DNA of 64,000 nucleotides from Magnetospirillum sp. UT-4. Its GTDB lineage: Bacteria > Pseudomonadota > Alphaproteobacteria > Rhodospirillales > Magnetospirillaceae. Each line of letters opens with the position of its first letter. The first letter of the stretch is position 1. The notes beneath the pieces are model-generated. The model saw only the letters and a program-made list of their open reading frames with translations, ran no database searches and was not told where the DNA came from. Where the stretch lies: positions 62,001-126,000 of the forward strand of contig NZ_CACVCG010000046.1 in the NCBI RefSeq assembly GCF_902729435.1, written 5' to 3'. The translations under genes and the position numbers were made by a program. Shown in pieces: positions 8,971-17,861 of the stretch.

Positions 8971-10163
8971 CCAGCCTCGCCCCACCGCCACCCGCCGATA
9001 TCGACGAATGCGACTTCTCGGCGCGGGCGCGGGCGCTGGTCGGGCAGGAGATGTTCAAGGTGCTGGACCGCGCCAAGGCCATCGAGGACGCGGGCCACCG
9101 CGTCTTCCACCTGGAACTGGGCAATCCCAAGGTCCGCCCGCCCGAGGATCTGATCCAGCGGGTCGGCTGGGAGGTCACCCACGGCAATACCGGCTACACC
9201 TATTCCGGCGGCCTGCCCGAGCTGCGCCGGGCCATCGCCGAGCGCTACGCCACCCCGGAGCGCCCGCTGGGGATCGCCAACGTCGTCGTCAGCCCGGCCA
9301 ACCTGCTGATCAACCAGTTCCTCGATCTGTGCTGCGAGCGCGGCGACCGCGTCGCCCTGTTCTCGCCCGCCTTCCCCACCTACTGGGCGGCGGCCGCCCA
9401 TATCGGCCTGGAGGCGGTGGCGGTGGAACTGGACCGCGGCATCGGCCTGCAATTGTCGTTCGAGGCGGTGGACCGTGCCGTCGCCGCGACCCCCAAGGCG
9501 ATCATCGTCAATTCCGCCAACAACCCCACCGGCGCGGTCTATTCCCGCCCGGTGCTGGATTATCTGGTCGAGCAATGCGCCCGCCACGGCATCTGGATCC
9601 TGTCGGACGAGACCTACGGCGAGCTCACCTACGACCACCGCTTCCACAGCCTGGTCGGCAGTTCCTATCCCCGCCTGGTGGTGATGTCGTCGTTCTCGAA
9701 GGTGCTGTCGGTTCCGGCCTTCCGTGCCGGCTTCGCCATCGCCGATCCAAGGGTGGTGGACAAGCTGGTGCTGTCCAACTCGACCCTTTATTCCTGCCTG
9801 CCCGGCTTCGTCCAGGCCGGCCTGGTCGAGGCCATGAAGCGCATCGATGGCTACATCTACAACGTCGCCCGCCACTACCATGACGTCGCCCGCGACTGCG
9901 CCGAGGCCCTGCGGGAGAACCCCTGGATGGTGTTCACCCTGCCGCGCTCGGCCTTCTATTTCTTCATCGACATCGGCTTCACCGGAATGACCGACATGGA
10001 CTTTTGCCGCCGCCTGCTGGAGGAACGCCACGTCGCCGTCACCCCCGGCAGCGCCTTCGGCCCCGCCCATCGCGACCAGGTCCGCATCGCCTTCTGCGGC
10101 CAGGCCGACGACGTCCGCGAAGGCATCCGCAGATTGGCCGACTTCGCGAGGCGCGAGACATGA
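8967..10163 (+). CDS. PLP-dependent aminotransferase, class I/II fold
   Basis: A 398-residue fold-type I aminotransferase. Visible features are the cofactor contacts NNPTG (185-189), D214 in SDETYG, and the Schiff-base lysine K245 in SSFSKVLSVP followed by RAGF. GNTGYTYSGG is the usual glycine-rich loop. The family transfers amino groups between amino acids and 2-oxo acids, although some members act on other keto compounds. It is coupled to both neighbours by 4-nt overlaps (ATGA), placing it within the radical SAM pathway. It may supply an amino group or a modified amino acid to the product. Substrate not predictable. Confidence 0.88.
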   Translation: MTSLAPPPPADIDECDFSARARALVGQEMFKVLDRAKAIEDAGHRVFHLELGNPKVRPPEDLIQRVGWEVTHGNTGYTYSGGLPELRRAIAERYATPERPLGIANVVVSPANLLINQFLDLCCERGDRVALFSPAFPTYWAAAAHIGLEAVAVELDRGIGLQLSFEAVDRAVAATPKAIIVNSANNPTGAVYSRPVLDYLVEQCARHGIWILSDETYGELTYDHRFHSLVGSSYPRLVVMSSFSKVLSVPAFRAGFAIADPRVVDKLVLSNSTLYSCLPGFVQAGLVEAMKRIDGYIYNVARHYHDVARDCAEALRENPWMVFTLPRSAFYFFIDIGFTGMTDMDFCRRLLEERHVAVTPGSAFGPAHRDQVRIAFCGQADDVREGIRRLADFARRET

Positions 10164-12187
10164 TCGAGATCGAGACACCCAACATCCTCGGCATCGAGTT
10201 CTGGTCGGGTTGCAATCTGCGCTGCACCTACTGCCCGGTCTCGGACCCCGGGCACAAGGCCGACGAGATGGGGGCGGATATGCTCGACCGCCTCTACGAC
10301 TACGTCTATGCCCATCCGCCCCAGATCCTGTTCCTGCAATGCGGCGGTGAACTGACGTCGCTGAAGGACTGGGTGGGCAAGACCCAGCGTTTCATGGACC
10401 TGCAGATGCCCCATCCCACAATGCAACTGGGCATCACTTCGAACCTGCAAAAGCGGCTGGCCCCGGAGGAAGTGGCGGCCATCGCCCGCTTCAACTACTT
10501 CCTGGTCAGCATCGACGCCGCCGACGAGGACTTGCAGCGCGCCATCCGCCCGCCCGCCGAATTGCGCAACGCGGTGATGAACATCGCCAAGATCCGCACC
10601 CATTGCCTGGCCGCCGGAACCGAGCCGCCCATCTTCCGCATGAACTGCGTGGTCAGCGACCGCAACGCCCGCCAGCTCGACCGCGTCTTCGCCTTCGCCG
10701 CCGCGCTGGGGTTCAAGGAAGTCTACCTGCTCGACGTGGACGAGACGGTGCCGCACGGCGCGGACGGGCCGCGCGGCCTCCGGCACATGGACGACGAGAC
10801 CTTCCTGGCGGTGCTGCAGCACATCCAGGCCGGCGTGCCGAAGCTGGCGGCCAACGGCATCACCTTCACCCCGGCCAAAAATTTCTGGCACACCCTGATG
10901 CTGCGGGCCAACGGTCAGGCCGCCGACCACCGCTTCGGCCCCGGCGAGACCAAGGTCTGCCTGGAACCCTGGACCTATGCCGGCTTCCTCGCCAACGGCA
11001 CCGTCGCCTATTGCTGCGGCGGCATCCAGGATTCCGGCATCGACCCGGCATGGCCCATCGACCGCCAGGTCAACTGCGAAACGGTGCGGGCGGTGCGCGA
11101 CGGGCTTCTGGCGGGCGGCGCCGCGGTGCCGGAGCGCTGCCGCACCTGCGCCTTTGCCGAAAAGGGCCATGTTCGGACATTGGCGGGGCAGGTCGCCGAC
11201 CTTCCCCACATCCGTCCCGATTCCGACCGCCAGGCCCGTTCCATGACGTTTCCATGGACGATCATGCCCGACAGCGCCATTCCGTCATATCCCGACTTGC
11301 GCACAGAGCGGTTTCGCGAATTGGTTCCGGCGTCCCTCTTCACCATGCCGCGGTCCGGGACCTGGTATCTCTTTTATTTCTTTGAATTTCTGGATGCCTT
11401 GGTGTCGGGGCGGCCGTGGATCAAGACGATCCACGGCTTCGAGGACTATCCGTCGCTCGGCTTCTTCAAACTCCACATGCACGGTATCTACCCAGGCTTT
11501 GAATCGGCGGGCCATCCCGACTTCGTCGAGAAATGGCGAGGGATGAACCGCGACGATCCGGCAATCGACGCCAGCCGGGGAACGATCCAGCAATACCAGG
11601 ACGTGTTCTGTCCCCACCTCAACGAGCGTGCGCGGGTGATCTACGTCTACCGCAATCCGCTCGACCAGATCGTGTCGGCGTTCCATCACAAGGCGCGCCA
11701 CCGAGTAGAATTGGGAATCGACCGGGATCGATATCAGACGGCCCAGGTCGCATACCTGAACGAGTACGCCCGCACCGAGGGGATCGACCTTTTCCTGGCC
11801 CAGTTCATGACCTTTGACCACATGCGCCAGCGCGCGGGCGAGCACCTCCTCATGATACGCTACGAAGACCTGATGGCGGACCCCGCCACCATGTTCCGCC
11901 GGATGCTCGCCTTCCTTGGCGCGGACATGGATAGCCCCGAGCGGCAGGCGGCAATCGCCAGGGCCCTTGAAATCACCAGCCGCGATCAAATGCGGGAGTT
12001 CGAACGGATGCGAGGCCGGTCACTCGCTGGTGATCGCGGCGAAGCCGGACAGAGCCACATCCAGAGTGGCGCCAGCGGGCGATGGCAGGACGTGGTGTCC
12101 GCGGACACCATCGCCGCCATCCGTGCCCGCATGGCTGAATTCGGACTCGATCTGGACTCGTTCCTCGCGATTCCACAGGCTGAATAG
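10160..12187 (+). CDS. Fusion: radical SAM/SPASM-like domain + sulfotransferase domain
   Basis: A 675-residue two-domain protein. Residues 1-340 are a radical SAM enzyme with C18, C22 and C25 (SGCNLRCTYC) and a SPASM/twitch-like tail with C267 (VCLEPW), C285-C286, C327 and C330, probably holding an auxiliary Fe-S cluster. Residues about 362-675 look like a PAPS-dependent sulfotransferase: PRSGTW at 397-402 matches the 5'-phosphosulfate loop, and VIYVYRNPLDQIVSAFHH (493-510) matches the 3'-phosphate site with Arg498 and Ser506; IRYEDL also fits. The second half is less G+C-biased at third codon positions than the first, and an in-frame ATG exists at 11243, so the fusion may come from read-through joining of two genes. 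No frame disruption is seen. Substrate unknown. Confidence 0.82.
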   Translation: MIEIETPNILGIEFWSGCNLRCTYCPVSDPGHKADEMGADMLDRLYDYVYAHPPQILFLQCGGELTSLKDWVGKTQRFMDLQMPHPTMQLGITSNLQKRLAPEEVAAIARFNYFLVSIDAADEDLQRAIRPPAELRNAVMNIAKIRTHCLAAGTEPPIFRMNCVVSDRNARQLDRVFAFAAALGFKEVYLLDVDETVPHGADGPRGLRHMDDETFLAVLQHIQAGVPKLAANGITFTPAKNFWHTLMLRANGQAADHRFGPGETKVCLEPWTYAGFLANGTVAYCCGGIQDSGIDPAWPIDRQVNCETVRAVRDGLLAGGAAVPERCRTCAFAEKGHVRTLAGQVADLPHIRPDSDRQARSMTFPWTIMPDSAIPSYPDLRTERFRELVPASLFTMPRSGTWYLFYFFEFLDALVSGRPWIKTIHGFEDYPSLGFFKLHMHGIYPGFESAGHPDFVEKWRGMNRDDPAIDASRGTIQQYQDVFCPHLNERARVIYVYRNPLDQIVSAFHHKARHRVELGIDRDRYQTAQVAYLNEYARTEGIDLFLAQFMTFDHMRQRAGEHLLMIRYEDLMADPATMFRRMLAFLGADMDSPERQAAIARALEITSRDQMREFERMRGRSLAGDRGEAGQSHIQSGASGRWQDVVSADTIAAIRARMAEFGLDLDSFLAIPQAE

Positions 12188-12190
12188 CCC

Positions 12191-13846
12191 ATGGCGTCGC
12201 CCAATCCCGAAGTCGACGTCATGCCGGTCCTGACCGGTGCCATCGACGCCTTGCGAGCGGGCCAGTTGGACCAGGCCCAGCGCCTGCTGTCCTCGCTCCT
12301 GGTCATGCCGGAGCGGCCGGAAGATGCCTTCGGCGTCGTCACCGGGCTTGCGGCCACGGCGGGCGCGGCGGACCCGGTCGATGTCCTTCGCCACCTGCTG
12401 GCGGATCAGCCAGCCGCATGGCGCATATTCCTCTGCCTGATCCCGTTTTTCGCCATCAACCGCCGGCTCGACCTTTCCTTCAAGGCGCTACGGTTCGGCC
12501 TGGTGGAGCGGACCACGGAATGCGAGAAGCTGGCGGTGGCGAGCCTGACCAAGGTCTTCGAGCTGGGCTTCGTCGAAACGGCGGTGGAGCTGTTCGACTA
12601 TGCCCACGACCTAGAGCCGCAATTGCTGTCCTTCGGCTTCTTCCGCACCGCGCTCAGGGAATACCTGCACGACCATCCGGAAGCCGAGCGCCGCCGCCTG
12701 TACCGTGCCCTGGGCGACGGGCGGGCGGACCACCTGGCGCCGGAATCCAAGCCTTACCGCCTGGACCATCCCGAGCGGCCGCTGACCATCGGCTTCGTCA
12801 ACGAATACGCCTCGCAGCTGGTGGCGACGCTGGTGCGCCGGCTCGACCCCAAGCGGTTCCGCGCCGTCGCCTATTTCGATCCCGGCCGCCAGGGCGTGGT
12901 GCGCCTCGATGACGTGCCCAATCTCGCCACCATCGACATGATGGGCTTCACCGCCCAGCAGATGTACGACCGCGTGGTCGCCGACGGCATCGACGTGCTG
13001 CTGGTGGTCGGCTGGGGCGTGCCCGCCCCCATCTATGACGCCATCGCCGCCCGGCCCGCCCCGATCCAGATCAACTGGGCCGACCTGGGGGCGCGCGGCA
13101 ATCCCGGCATCGACGTATTCCTGACCGACGCCCACCATGTGCCGCCGGGGTGCGACGACGAATATGACGAACGCATCGTGCGGCTGCCGCGCACCAGCAG
13201 CATCTTCCAGCCCCTCGACGCCAAGGTGACGGCCAGCCCCCTGCCCTGCCTGGGTGGCGCCCCCTTCACCTTCGGCAGCCTCAACCGACCCAGCAAGATC
13301 AACGCCCGGGTGGCGGCGCTGTGGGCCAAGGCCATGCACGCGGTGCCGGACTCGCGCCTGCTGCTGGGCTTCTGGGTCTACGAGAAATTCGAGCCGCGCC
13401 AGCGGCTGCTGAAGCTCTTCGCCGCCCACGGCATCGCACCCGAGCGCGTCGAGTTCGTCCAGCAGGGCGACCACGGCAGCTTTCTCGACGCCTATCGCCG
13501 CATCGACCTGTCGCTGGACACCTTCCCCTTCAACGGCGGCATCACCACCCTGGAAGCGTCCTGGGCCGGGGTGCCGGTGGTTACGCTGCGCGGCGAGTTC
13601 TTCGGCGGCCGGCTGGCCGCCGGCATCCTGCGCGAGCTGGACCTGAACCATCTGGTCACCCACAGCGAGACCGAATACCTGGATCGCGCCGTTTCCCTCG
13701 CCCTCGACCGGCCGACCCTGGCCGAGCTGCGCCGCACCGTGCGCGCCCGTGCCGAGGCATCGCGGCTGTGGGACCCGGTCCCCTTCGCCGCCGAATGGAG
13801 CGAGACGGTTCGCAACCTGTGGCGCGACAGGGTCAGCCGCGGCTGA
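12191..13846 (+). CDS. SPINDLY/OGT-type (GT41) glycosyltransferase
   Basis: A 551-residue protein whose C-terminal 380 residues match the catalytic region of bacterial GT41 (O-GlcNAc transferase/SPINDLY) proteins: IQINWADLG, FTFGSLNRPSKIN, FQPLDA, DTFPFNGGITTLEASWAGVPVVTLRG, and the ending LWRD region. The N-terminal 170 residues are helical and TPR-like but without clear consensus TPRs. Family members transfer a sugar from a nucleotide donor to Ser/Thr or Asn of proteins, including flagellins in some bacteria. It starts 3 nt after the fusion gene and is probably the last gene of the operon. Acceptor and donor cannot be predicted. Confidence 0.85.
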   Translation: MASPNPEVDVMPVLTGAIDALRAGQLDQAQRLLSSLLVMPERPEDAFGVVTGLAATAGAADPVDVLRHLLADQPAAWRIFLCLIPFFAINRRLDLSFKALRFGLVERTTECEKLAVASLTKVFELGFVETAVELFDYAHDLEPQLLSFGFFRTALREYLHDHPEAERRRLYRALGDGRADHLAPESKPYRLDHPERPLTIGFVNEYASQLVATLVRRLDPKRFRAVAYFDPGRQGVVRLDDVPNLATIDMMGFTAQQMYDRVVADGIDVLLVVGWGVPAPIYDAIAARPAPIQINWADLGARGNPGIDVFLTDAHHVPPGCDDEYDERIVRLPRTSSIFQPLDAKVTASPLPCLGGAPFTFGSLNRPSKINARVAALWAKAMHAVPDSRLLLGFWVYEKFEPRQRLLKLFAAHGIAPERVEFVQQGDHGSFLDAYRRIDLSLDTFPFNGGITTLEASWAGVPVVTLRGEFFGGRLAAGILRELDLNHLVTHSETEYLDRAVSLALDRPTLAELRRTVRARAEASRLWDPVPFAAEWSETVRNLWRDRVSRG

Positions 13847-13969
13847 GTTCCGGAATGTATTGATGACAGTATTTACCAAAAATTCAACAATGGGCTGACA
13901 CTGTATTGGCGGCTTTATGTCAGGCCACCCTCAGCGCGAACCAACGCATATCGTCGAGAGCGACCTAGA

Positions 13970-14953
13970 ATGAGCCTGAATATTACACCGGTGCACCCCC
14001 ATTTCGGCGGCGAGATCATCGACATCGATCTGCGCAAGCCGTTGGAGGCGGACGAGCTCGAAGCCGTTTGCCGGGCTATGGATCGCTACGGCGTGCTGGT
14101 GTTCCGCAATCAGGCGATGACCGACGAGGAGCACGTTGCCGCGTCACGTCAATTCGGCGACCTGATCGAGACGAAGACCGCGGGGCATCCCGAAGGGATC
14201 ACCGTGATCAGCAACGTCGATGAGCATGGCCAGATCCTGACCCGGGATGCGCCCCGATACTGGCAGAATCTGGGCGCGCGTCTGTGGCACACCGACGGCA
14301 CGTTCCGCACCACGTCGCCGACCTATTCCCTGCTCGCGGCGCACGTTCTGCCGCCAAGCCGCGGGCAAACCGAGTTCGCCTTCATGCCCGCCGCCTACGA
14401 CGCCCTGGACGCGACAACAAAGGCGCTGGTCGAGGACATGGTGGTCGAGCATTCTCTGCTTTATCTCTGGATGCGTCTCGGTTTCGGCCATTTCACCGCC
14501 CAACAGCAACGGGATCATTCGCCGGCACGGCACAGACTGGTGCTTCAGAACACCTTCACCGAACGGCGGTCGCTGTATCTGTCCATGCATATCGGCAGTA
14601 TCGTGGGTTGGACACTGCCGGAATCCCGTTGTTTCATCGATGATCTTCTGGCGCACGCGACCCAGACCGAGTTCTGCTACACCCATGATTGGCGGCCGGG
14701 CGATCTGGTGATGTGGGACAATCGCCAGACCATGCATCGTGGCAGGCCGTATGCCAACGCCCAGGATGTGCGGATATTGCACCGCACCACCATCAAGGGC
14801 TCGGCCCCGACCGCCGCCCAGCGCCCAGCCGGGGCGCCTGTTCCATGGCAGGTTTCCGGCGTCCTCAGCCGAACCAATTCCTTTCCCGGCATCGACTCCC
14901 CCCGGGAGGAAATGACGGACCACTCGGCCAGGTTCTGCATCGCCTCGACGTGA
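13970..14953 (+). CDS. TauD/TfdA-family 2-oxoglutarate-dependent dioxygenase
   Basis: A 327-residue Fe(II)/2-oxoglutarate oxygenase. The facial triad is H107-x-D109 (WHTDGTF) and H256 (TMHRGRPY); Arg268 (DVRILHR) fits the 2-oxoglutarate carboxylate ligand. The N-terminal GGEIIDIDLRKPL and YGVLVFRNQ are characteristic of TauD/TfdA. The last 40 residues extend past the family core. Codons are less G+C-rich than neighbours, and the upstream 120 nt is unusually A+T-rich, so it may be transcribed separately and recently acquired. It may hydroxylate or desulfonate a small molecule; a link to the adjacent sulfotransferase is only a guess. Confidence 0.85.
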   Translation: MSLNITPVHPHFGGEIIDIDLRKPLEADELEAVCRAMDRYGVLVFRNQAMTDEEHVAASRQFGDLIETKTAGHPEGITVISNVDEHGQILTRDAPRYWQNLGARLWHTDGTFRTTSPTYSLLAAHVLPPSRGQTEFAFMPAAYDALDATTKALVEDMVVEHSLLYLWMRLGFGHFTAQQQRDHSPARHRLVLQNTFTERRSLYLSMHIGSIVGWTLPESRCFIDDLLAHATQTEFCYTHDWRPGDLVMWDNRQTMHRGRPYANAQDVRILHRTTIKGSAPTAAQRPAGAPVPWQVSGVLSRTNSFPGIDSPREEMTDHSARFCIAST

Positions 14954-14974
14954 ACGACGACAACCGGCTTGGCC

Positions 14975-16165
14975 TCACCGGGGAAGGGTGCTTTTCCCCA
15001 TCTCCGTCAATGTCTCCGTCAGCGATCGGTGCTTCAGGCGATGGCGGGCCGCCTCGGACGCCGCTTCCAGCGCCGTGATGTCCTCCACCGCCCGGATGGT
15101 GGCCGCGGCCACCGAAGCGGCCGTTCCCTCGGTGAAGCAGACATGCCCGGCCCCCAGGCGGCGCGCCTCGCGCTCCATGAATCCTCCGGCCGGGATGATC
15201 GTCGGCCGGCCGGCGGTCAGCGCCTCCATGAACAGGCCCGACGAGACCTCGGGACTCTTGGTGATATAGGGCACCAGCACCAGGCGGCTGCGCTCCAGGC
15301 GGTCGTAATACTGGTCGCTGTCGGCCTCGCCCACCAGCAGATCGACGCGCGGATCGTCACGCATGGCGGCGACGCCGACCTCGAGCCAGGCCAGCATGGA
15401 TTCGGGCCAGTGGGCGTAGTCGGGATTGACCTGGTAGGCGAAGGCGACGCGATCGCCCAGCGCCGCTCCCACCTCCCGGGCGATCGCCGCCAGCAGATGG
15501 GTGCCCTTCTCGACCCGCGAGTGGCCCTGCGAGCAGATGACCACCGGACCGGGCCGGCGCGGGCGTGACGCCAGGTCGAGCAGCCGGCGGGGGAAGATCA
15601 GCGGCAGCGCCGTGATGGGCGTGCGCCCGCCGTCCAGGGCCGCCAGCACCTCGGCGGCGGCGGCGTTCTCGGTCCACACCTTGAGCCGGCCGGGATCGAG
15701 ATCGGCCACCAGATCGAGGAAGCGCCGGTAGGGCGGCACCAGCTCGGGATGCTGGAAATAGCCCAGGTTGCACACCGCGATGGCGCCGATGGGACGGTGA
15801 GGCAGGCTGGCGGCCAGCCACTCCCCCACCGCCATGGCCATGGTCGGAGCGATGGAATGGAACAGGACGATGTCGCCATCGGCGACCGACGGGGTCAGGA
15901 ACTCGGCGAAGGCGGCGGCGAAATAGGTGTTGATGGGCTCCAGCACGCCCGCGCGGTCGAGCCCGTCATAGGGCGAGAACTGGAAGACCGGCCGTGCCCC
16001 AAGCTCGGCCTTCACAAGCCGGTCGGACAGGCCGGCATGGGCCAGCAACCGCATGCCCAGCCCGGCCTCCTCGGCCTGCTCGGCCACCGACAGGTCGAAG
16101 TGGTAGTGATGCCCGGTCCTGGTCCGCAGGCCGGGATCGACGACAAGGACCTTTCTGCCGGTCAT
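14975..16165 (-). CDS. GT-B fold glycosyltransferase (GT4-like)
   Basis: A 396-residue protein with a two-Rossmann GT-B layout: N-terminal KVLVVDPGLRTRTGHHYHF and C-terminal ICSQGHSRVEKGTHLL followed by SRLVLVPYITKSPEVSSGLFMEALTAGRP-like donor-site elements (E-x7-E type). This fits the GT4-like superfamily. The start chosen is the ATG at 16165 because it overlaps the TPR glycosyltransferase stop by 4 nt (ATGA); the longer frame runs into the upstream gene. It is the last gene of a three-gene unit with a FlaF-like protein, so surface or flagellin glycan assembly is a reasonable inference. Sugar unknown. It converges with the TauD-like gene, 21 nt apart. Confidence 0.75.
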   Translation of the reverse strand: MTGRKVLVVDPGLRTRTGHHYHFDLSVAEQAEEAGLGMRLLAHAGLSDRLVKAELGARPVFQFSPYDGLDRAGVLEPINTYFAAAFAEFLTPSVADGDIVLFHSIAPTMAMAVGEWLAASLPHRPIGAIAVCNLGYFQHPELVPPYRRFLDLVADLDPGRLKVWTENAAAAEVLAALDGGRTPITALPLIFPRRLLDLASRPRRPGPVVICSQGHSRVEKGTHLLAAIAREVGAALGDRVAFAYQVNPDYAHWPESMLAWLEVGVAAMRDDPRVDLLVGEADSDQYYDRLERSRLVLVPYITKSPEVSSGLFMEALTAGRPTIIPAGGFMEREARRLGAGHVCFTEGTAASVAAATIRAVEDITALEAASEAARHRLKHRSLTETLTEMGKSTLPR

Positions 16166-17391
16166 GGGCCGGTCTCCAGTGCCGCCTTGACCCTGTCCAT
16201 CACCCCGGCCCAGTCGCCGCGCCGGTCCTGCCGGAACAGAAGCAGGCTGTCGTAGAGCGGCGTACGCTCGCCCGCCGCGCCCCAGCGCCAGTCGGGGCTG
16301 AACGGCAGCAGCAGCCAGCACGGCACGCCGATGGCGCCGGCCAGATGGGCCACCGCGGTGTCCACCGAGATCACCAGGTCCATGGCCGCCAGTGCCGCCG
16401 CGGTCTCGGCCAGGTCGGTGAGGTGCGGCGACAGATCATTCAGCCCGGGGCACCCCGCGCCATCGCCGGCACGCGGCCCGACCTGCACCGAATGGAAGCT
16501 CATTCCGTCCAGCTCCAGCAACGGCGCCAGCAGTGCGAAGGGCAGCGAGCGGCGGGCATCGTTATCGAAGCGCGGATTGCCGGCCCAGCACAGCGCCACC
16601 TTGCGGCCCTCGCCCAGGCGCCGCCGCCACTGTTCGACCGCGTCGGCCGGCGGCACCAGATAGGGCGCGCCGCCGCCCGGCGGCTCCAGCCCCAGCCCGA
16701 GCAGGCGCGGCAGGCTCATCAGCCAGGCGTGACGCGCGGCGGCGGGGCGCGGTCCCGATCTGTCGGCGACCGTCACCCCCGGCAGCACCGCCGCCAGACG
16801 CATCAGGGCCGGCGGCACCAGCAAGATCACCTTGGCGCCGCGCCGCGCCGCTTCGGAGGCGTAGCGCAGGAAATGGATGGCATCGCCCAGGCCGCCCTCG
16901 GCCTCCACCAGCAGCGGCCCCGGCGTGCCGTCCCAGACCGGTTCCGGCGCCGGCGCCTGGCCCAGGGCCGGGTGGCGCCATTCGTATTCGGACCAGCCCT
17001 CGGCGGCGCGGCCGGCCAGCAGCAGGGTCAACGCCCGGTTGAAGCGCACCGGGGCATCGTCGGGGGCCAGCGCCAGCGCCCGGCCGTGGCAGACCAGCGA
17101 CTCGTCGAGGCGCATCAGTTCCTTGCAGCAATTGCCCAGATTGTTCCAGGCCGGGGCGAGGTCGGGGGCCAGGATGACCGCCGAGCGAAAGCACTCGGCT
17201 GCCTCCTCGACGCGGTCCTGGCGGGCCAGGGCGCGCCCCAGATTGTAGGCGATCAGGGGGTGACCCGGCAGCAGGCGGCCGGCGCGGCGCAACGCCGTCT
17301 CGGCCTCGGCCGGGTCGCCCTGCTCGGCCAGGCGGGCGCCGTAATTGGCCAGGGCGACGGCCGCGGCCTGCTCCTCGCCCGCTCCCGTCAT
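16162..17391 (-). CDS. TPR-repeat glycosyltransferase (GT9-like C-terminal domain)
   Basis: A 409-residue protein. Residues about 8-120 contain three TPR-like units (ALANYGARLAEQGD, AYNLGRALARQDRVEEA, AWNNLGNCCKELMRLDESL). The C-terminal 280 residues resemble GT9/heptosyltransferase-like proteins: EAEGGLGDAIHFLRYA, VALCWAGNP and DLVISVDTAVAHLAGAIGVPCW. Such TPR-GT9 proteins are often annotated in flagellin-glycosylation or polysaccharide loci. It overlaps the downstream glycosyltransferase by 4 nt and starts 2 nt after the FlaF-like stop. Donor and acceptor are unknown. Confidence 0.8.
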   Translation of the reverse strand: MTGAGEEQAAAVALANYGARLAEQGDPAEAETALRRAGRLLPGHPLIAYNLGRALARQDRVEEAAECFRSAVILAPDLAPAWNNLGNCCKELMRLDESLVCHGRALALAPDDAPVRFNRALTLLLAGRAAEGWSEYEWRHPALGQAPAPEPVWDGTPGPLLVEAEGGLGDAIHFLRYASEAARRGAKVILLVPPALMRLAAVLPGVTVADRSGPRPAAARHAWLMSLPRLLGLGLEPPGGGAPYLVPPADAVEQWRRRLGEGRKVALCWAGNPRFDNDARRSLPFALLAPLLELDGMSFHSVQVGPRAGDGAGCPGLNDLSPHLTDLAETAAALAAMDLVISVDTAVAHLAGAIGVPCWLLLPFSPDWRWGAAGERTPLYDSLLLFRQDRRGDWAGVMDRVKAALETGP

Positions 17392-17393
17392 GC

Positions 17394-17741
17394 TCAGGCG
17401 CCGGCCCGCTTCTGCCCCTCGAGCAGGCCTTCCGAGATCTGCAGGTTGATGTTGATCAGGGTGTCCATGGTGGCGTCGCGCACCGCGCCGTTGATGCGCA
17501 GGGTCTGCTCGGCGATGAAGTTGCGCAGGCGCATCAGGTTGTCGCGCACCCCGGCCTCCAGCCCGCTGCCCGGCAGCGCCACCGCGACGGTGAAGGCGGT
17601 CCAGACTTCCAGGTTGTTGTCCAGCGCCGCCAGCATCACCGCGGCATCGTCGGCTTGCGAGCGGGCACGGTCGAGCGCGATGGCGGCCTCGGCCAGCTTG
17701 TAGGCCTGTTCCTCGATCAGCGTCAAAGTCGTATCGGTCAT
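17394..17741 (-). CDS. FlaF-like flagellar regulatory protein
   Basis: A 115-residue protein resembling FlaF of alphaproteobacteria: the pattern ALDNNLEVWTAFTVAVALP, then LRNFIAEQTLRI, and a final INLQISEGLL matches the family's helix arrangement. FlaF promotes flagellin synthesis or secretion and counteracts FlbT; an flbT gene lies at 49481 in this window. The start ATG at 17741 has a GGTGGGG sequence just upstream; the longer frame includes non-coding-looking sequence. It leads the unit with two glycosyltransferases, suggesting a flagellin-related role for them. The identification rests on a short, weakly conserved family. Confidence 0.6.
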   Translation of the reverse strand: MTDTTLTLIEEQAYKLAEAAIALDRARSQADDAAVMLAALDNNLEVWTAFTVAVALPGSGLEAGVRDNLMRLRNFIAEQTLRINGAVRDATMDTLININLQISEGLLEGQKRAGA

Positions 17742-17861
17742 CGCCCCACCTTTTTCATGGTTTTCCCGATCATGGCACCCGAGGGGTTGCCCAAGGGTAA
17801 ACACCCCGCGCGAATGGTGCGCCGGGCGACCCGATGCGTCAACTCCCACGCCAGAAAGCCA

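Noticed and set aside
17762-17800. Possible sigma-54 promoter TGGCACC...TTGCC near the FlaF-like gene
   Set aside because: It lies on the strand opposite to the FlaF-like gene and the spacing between GG and GC elements is three bases too long.
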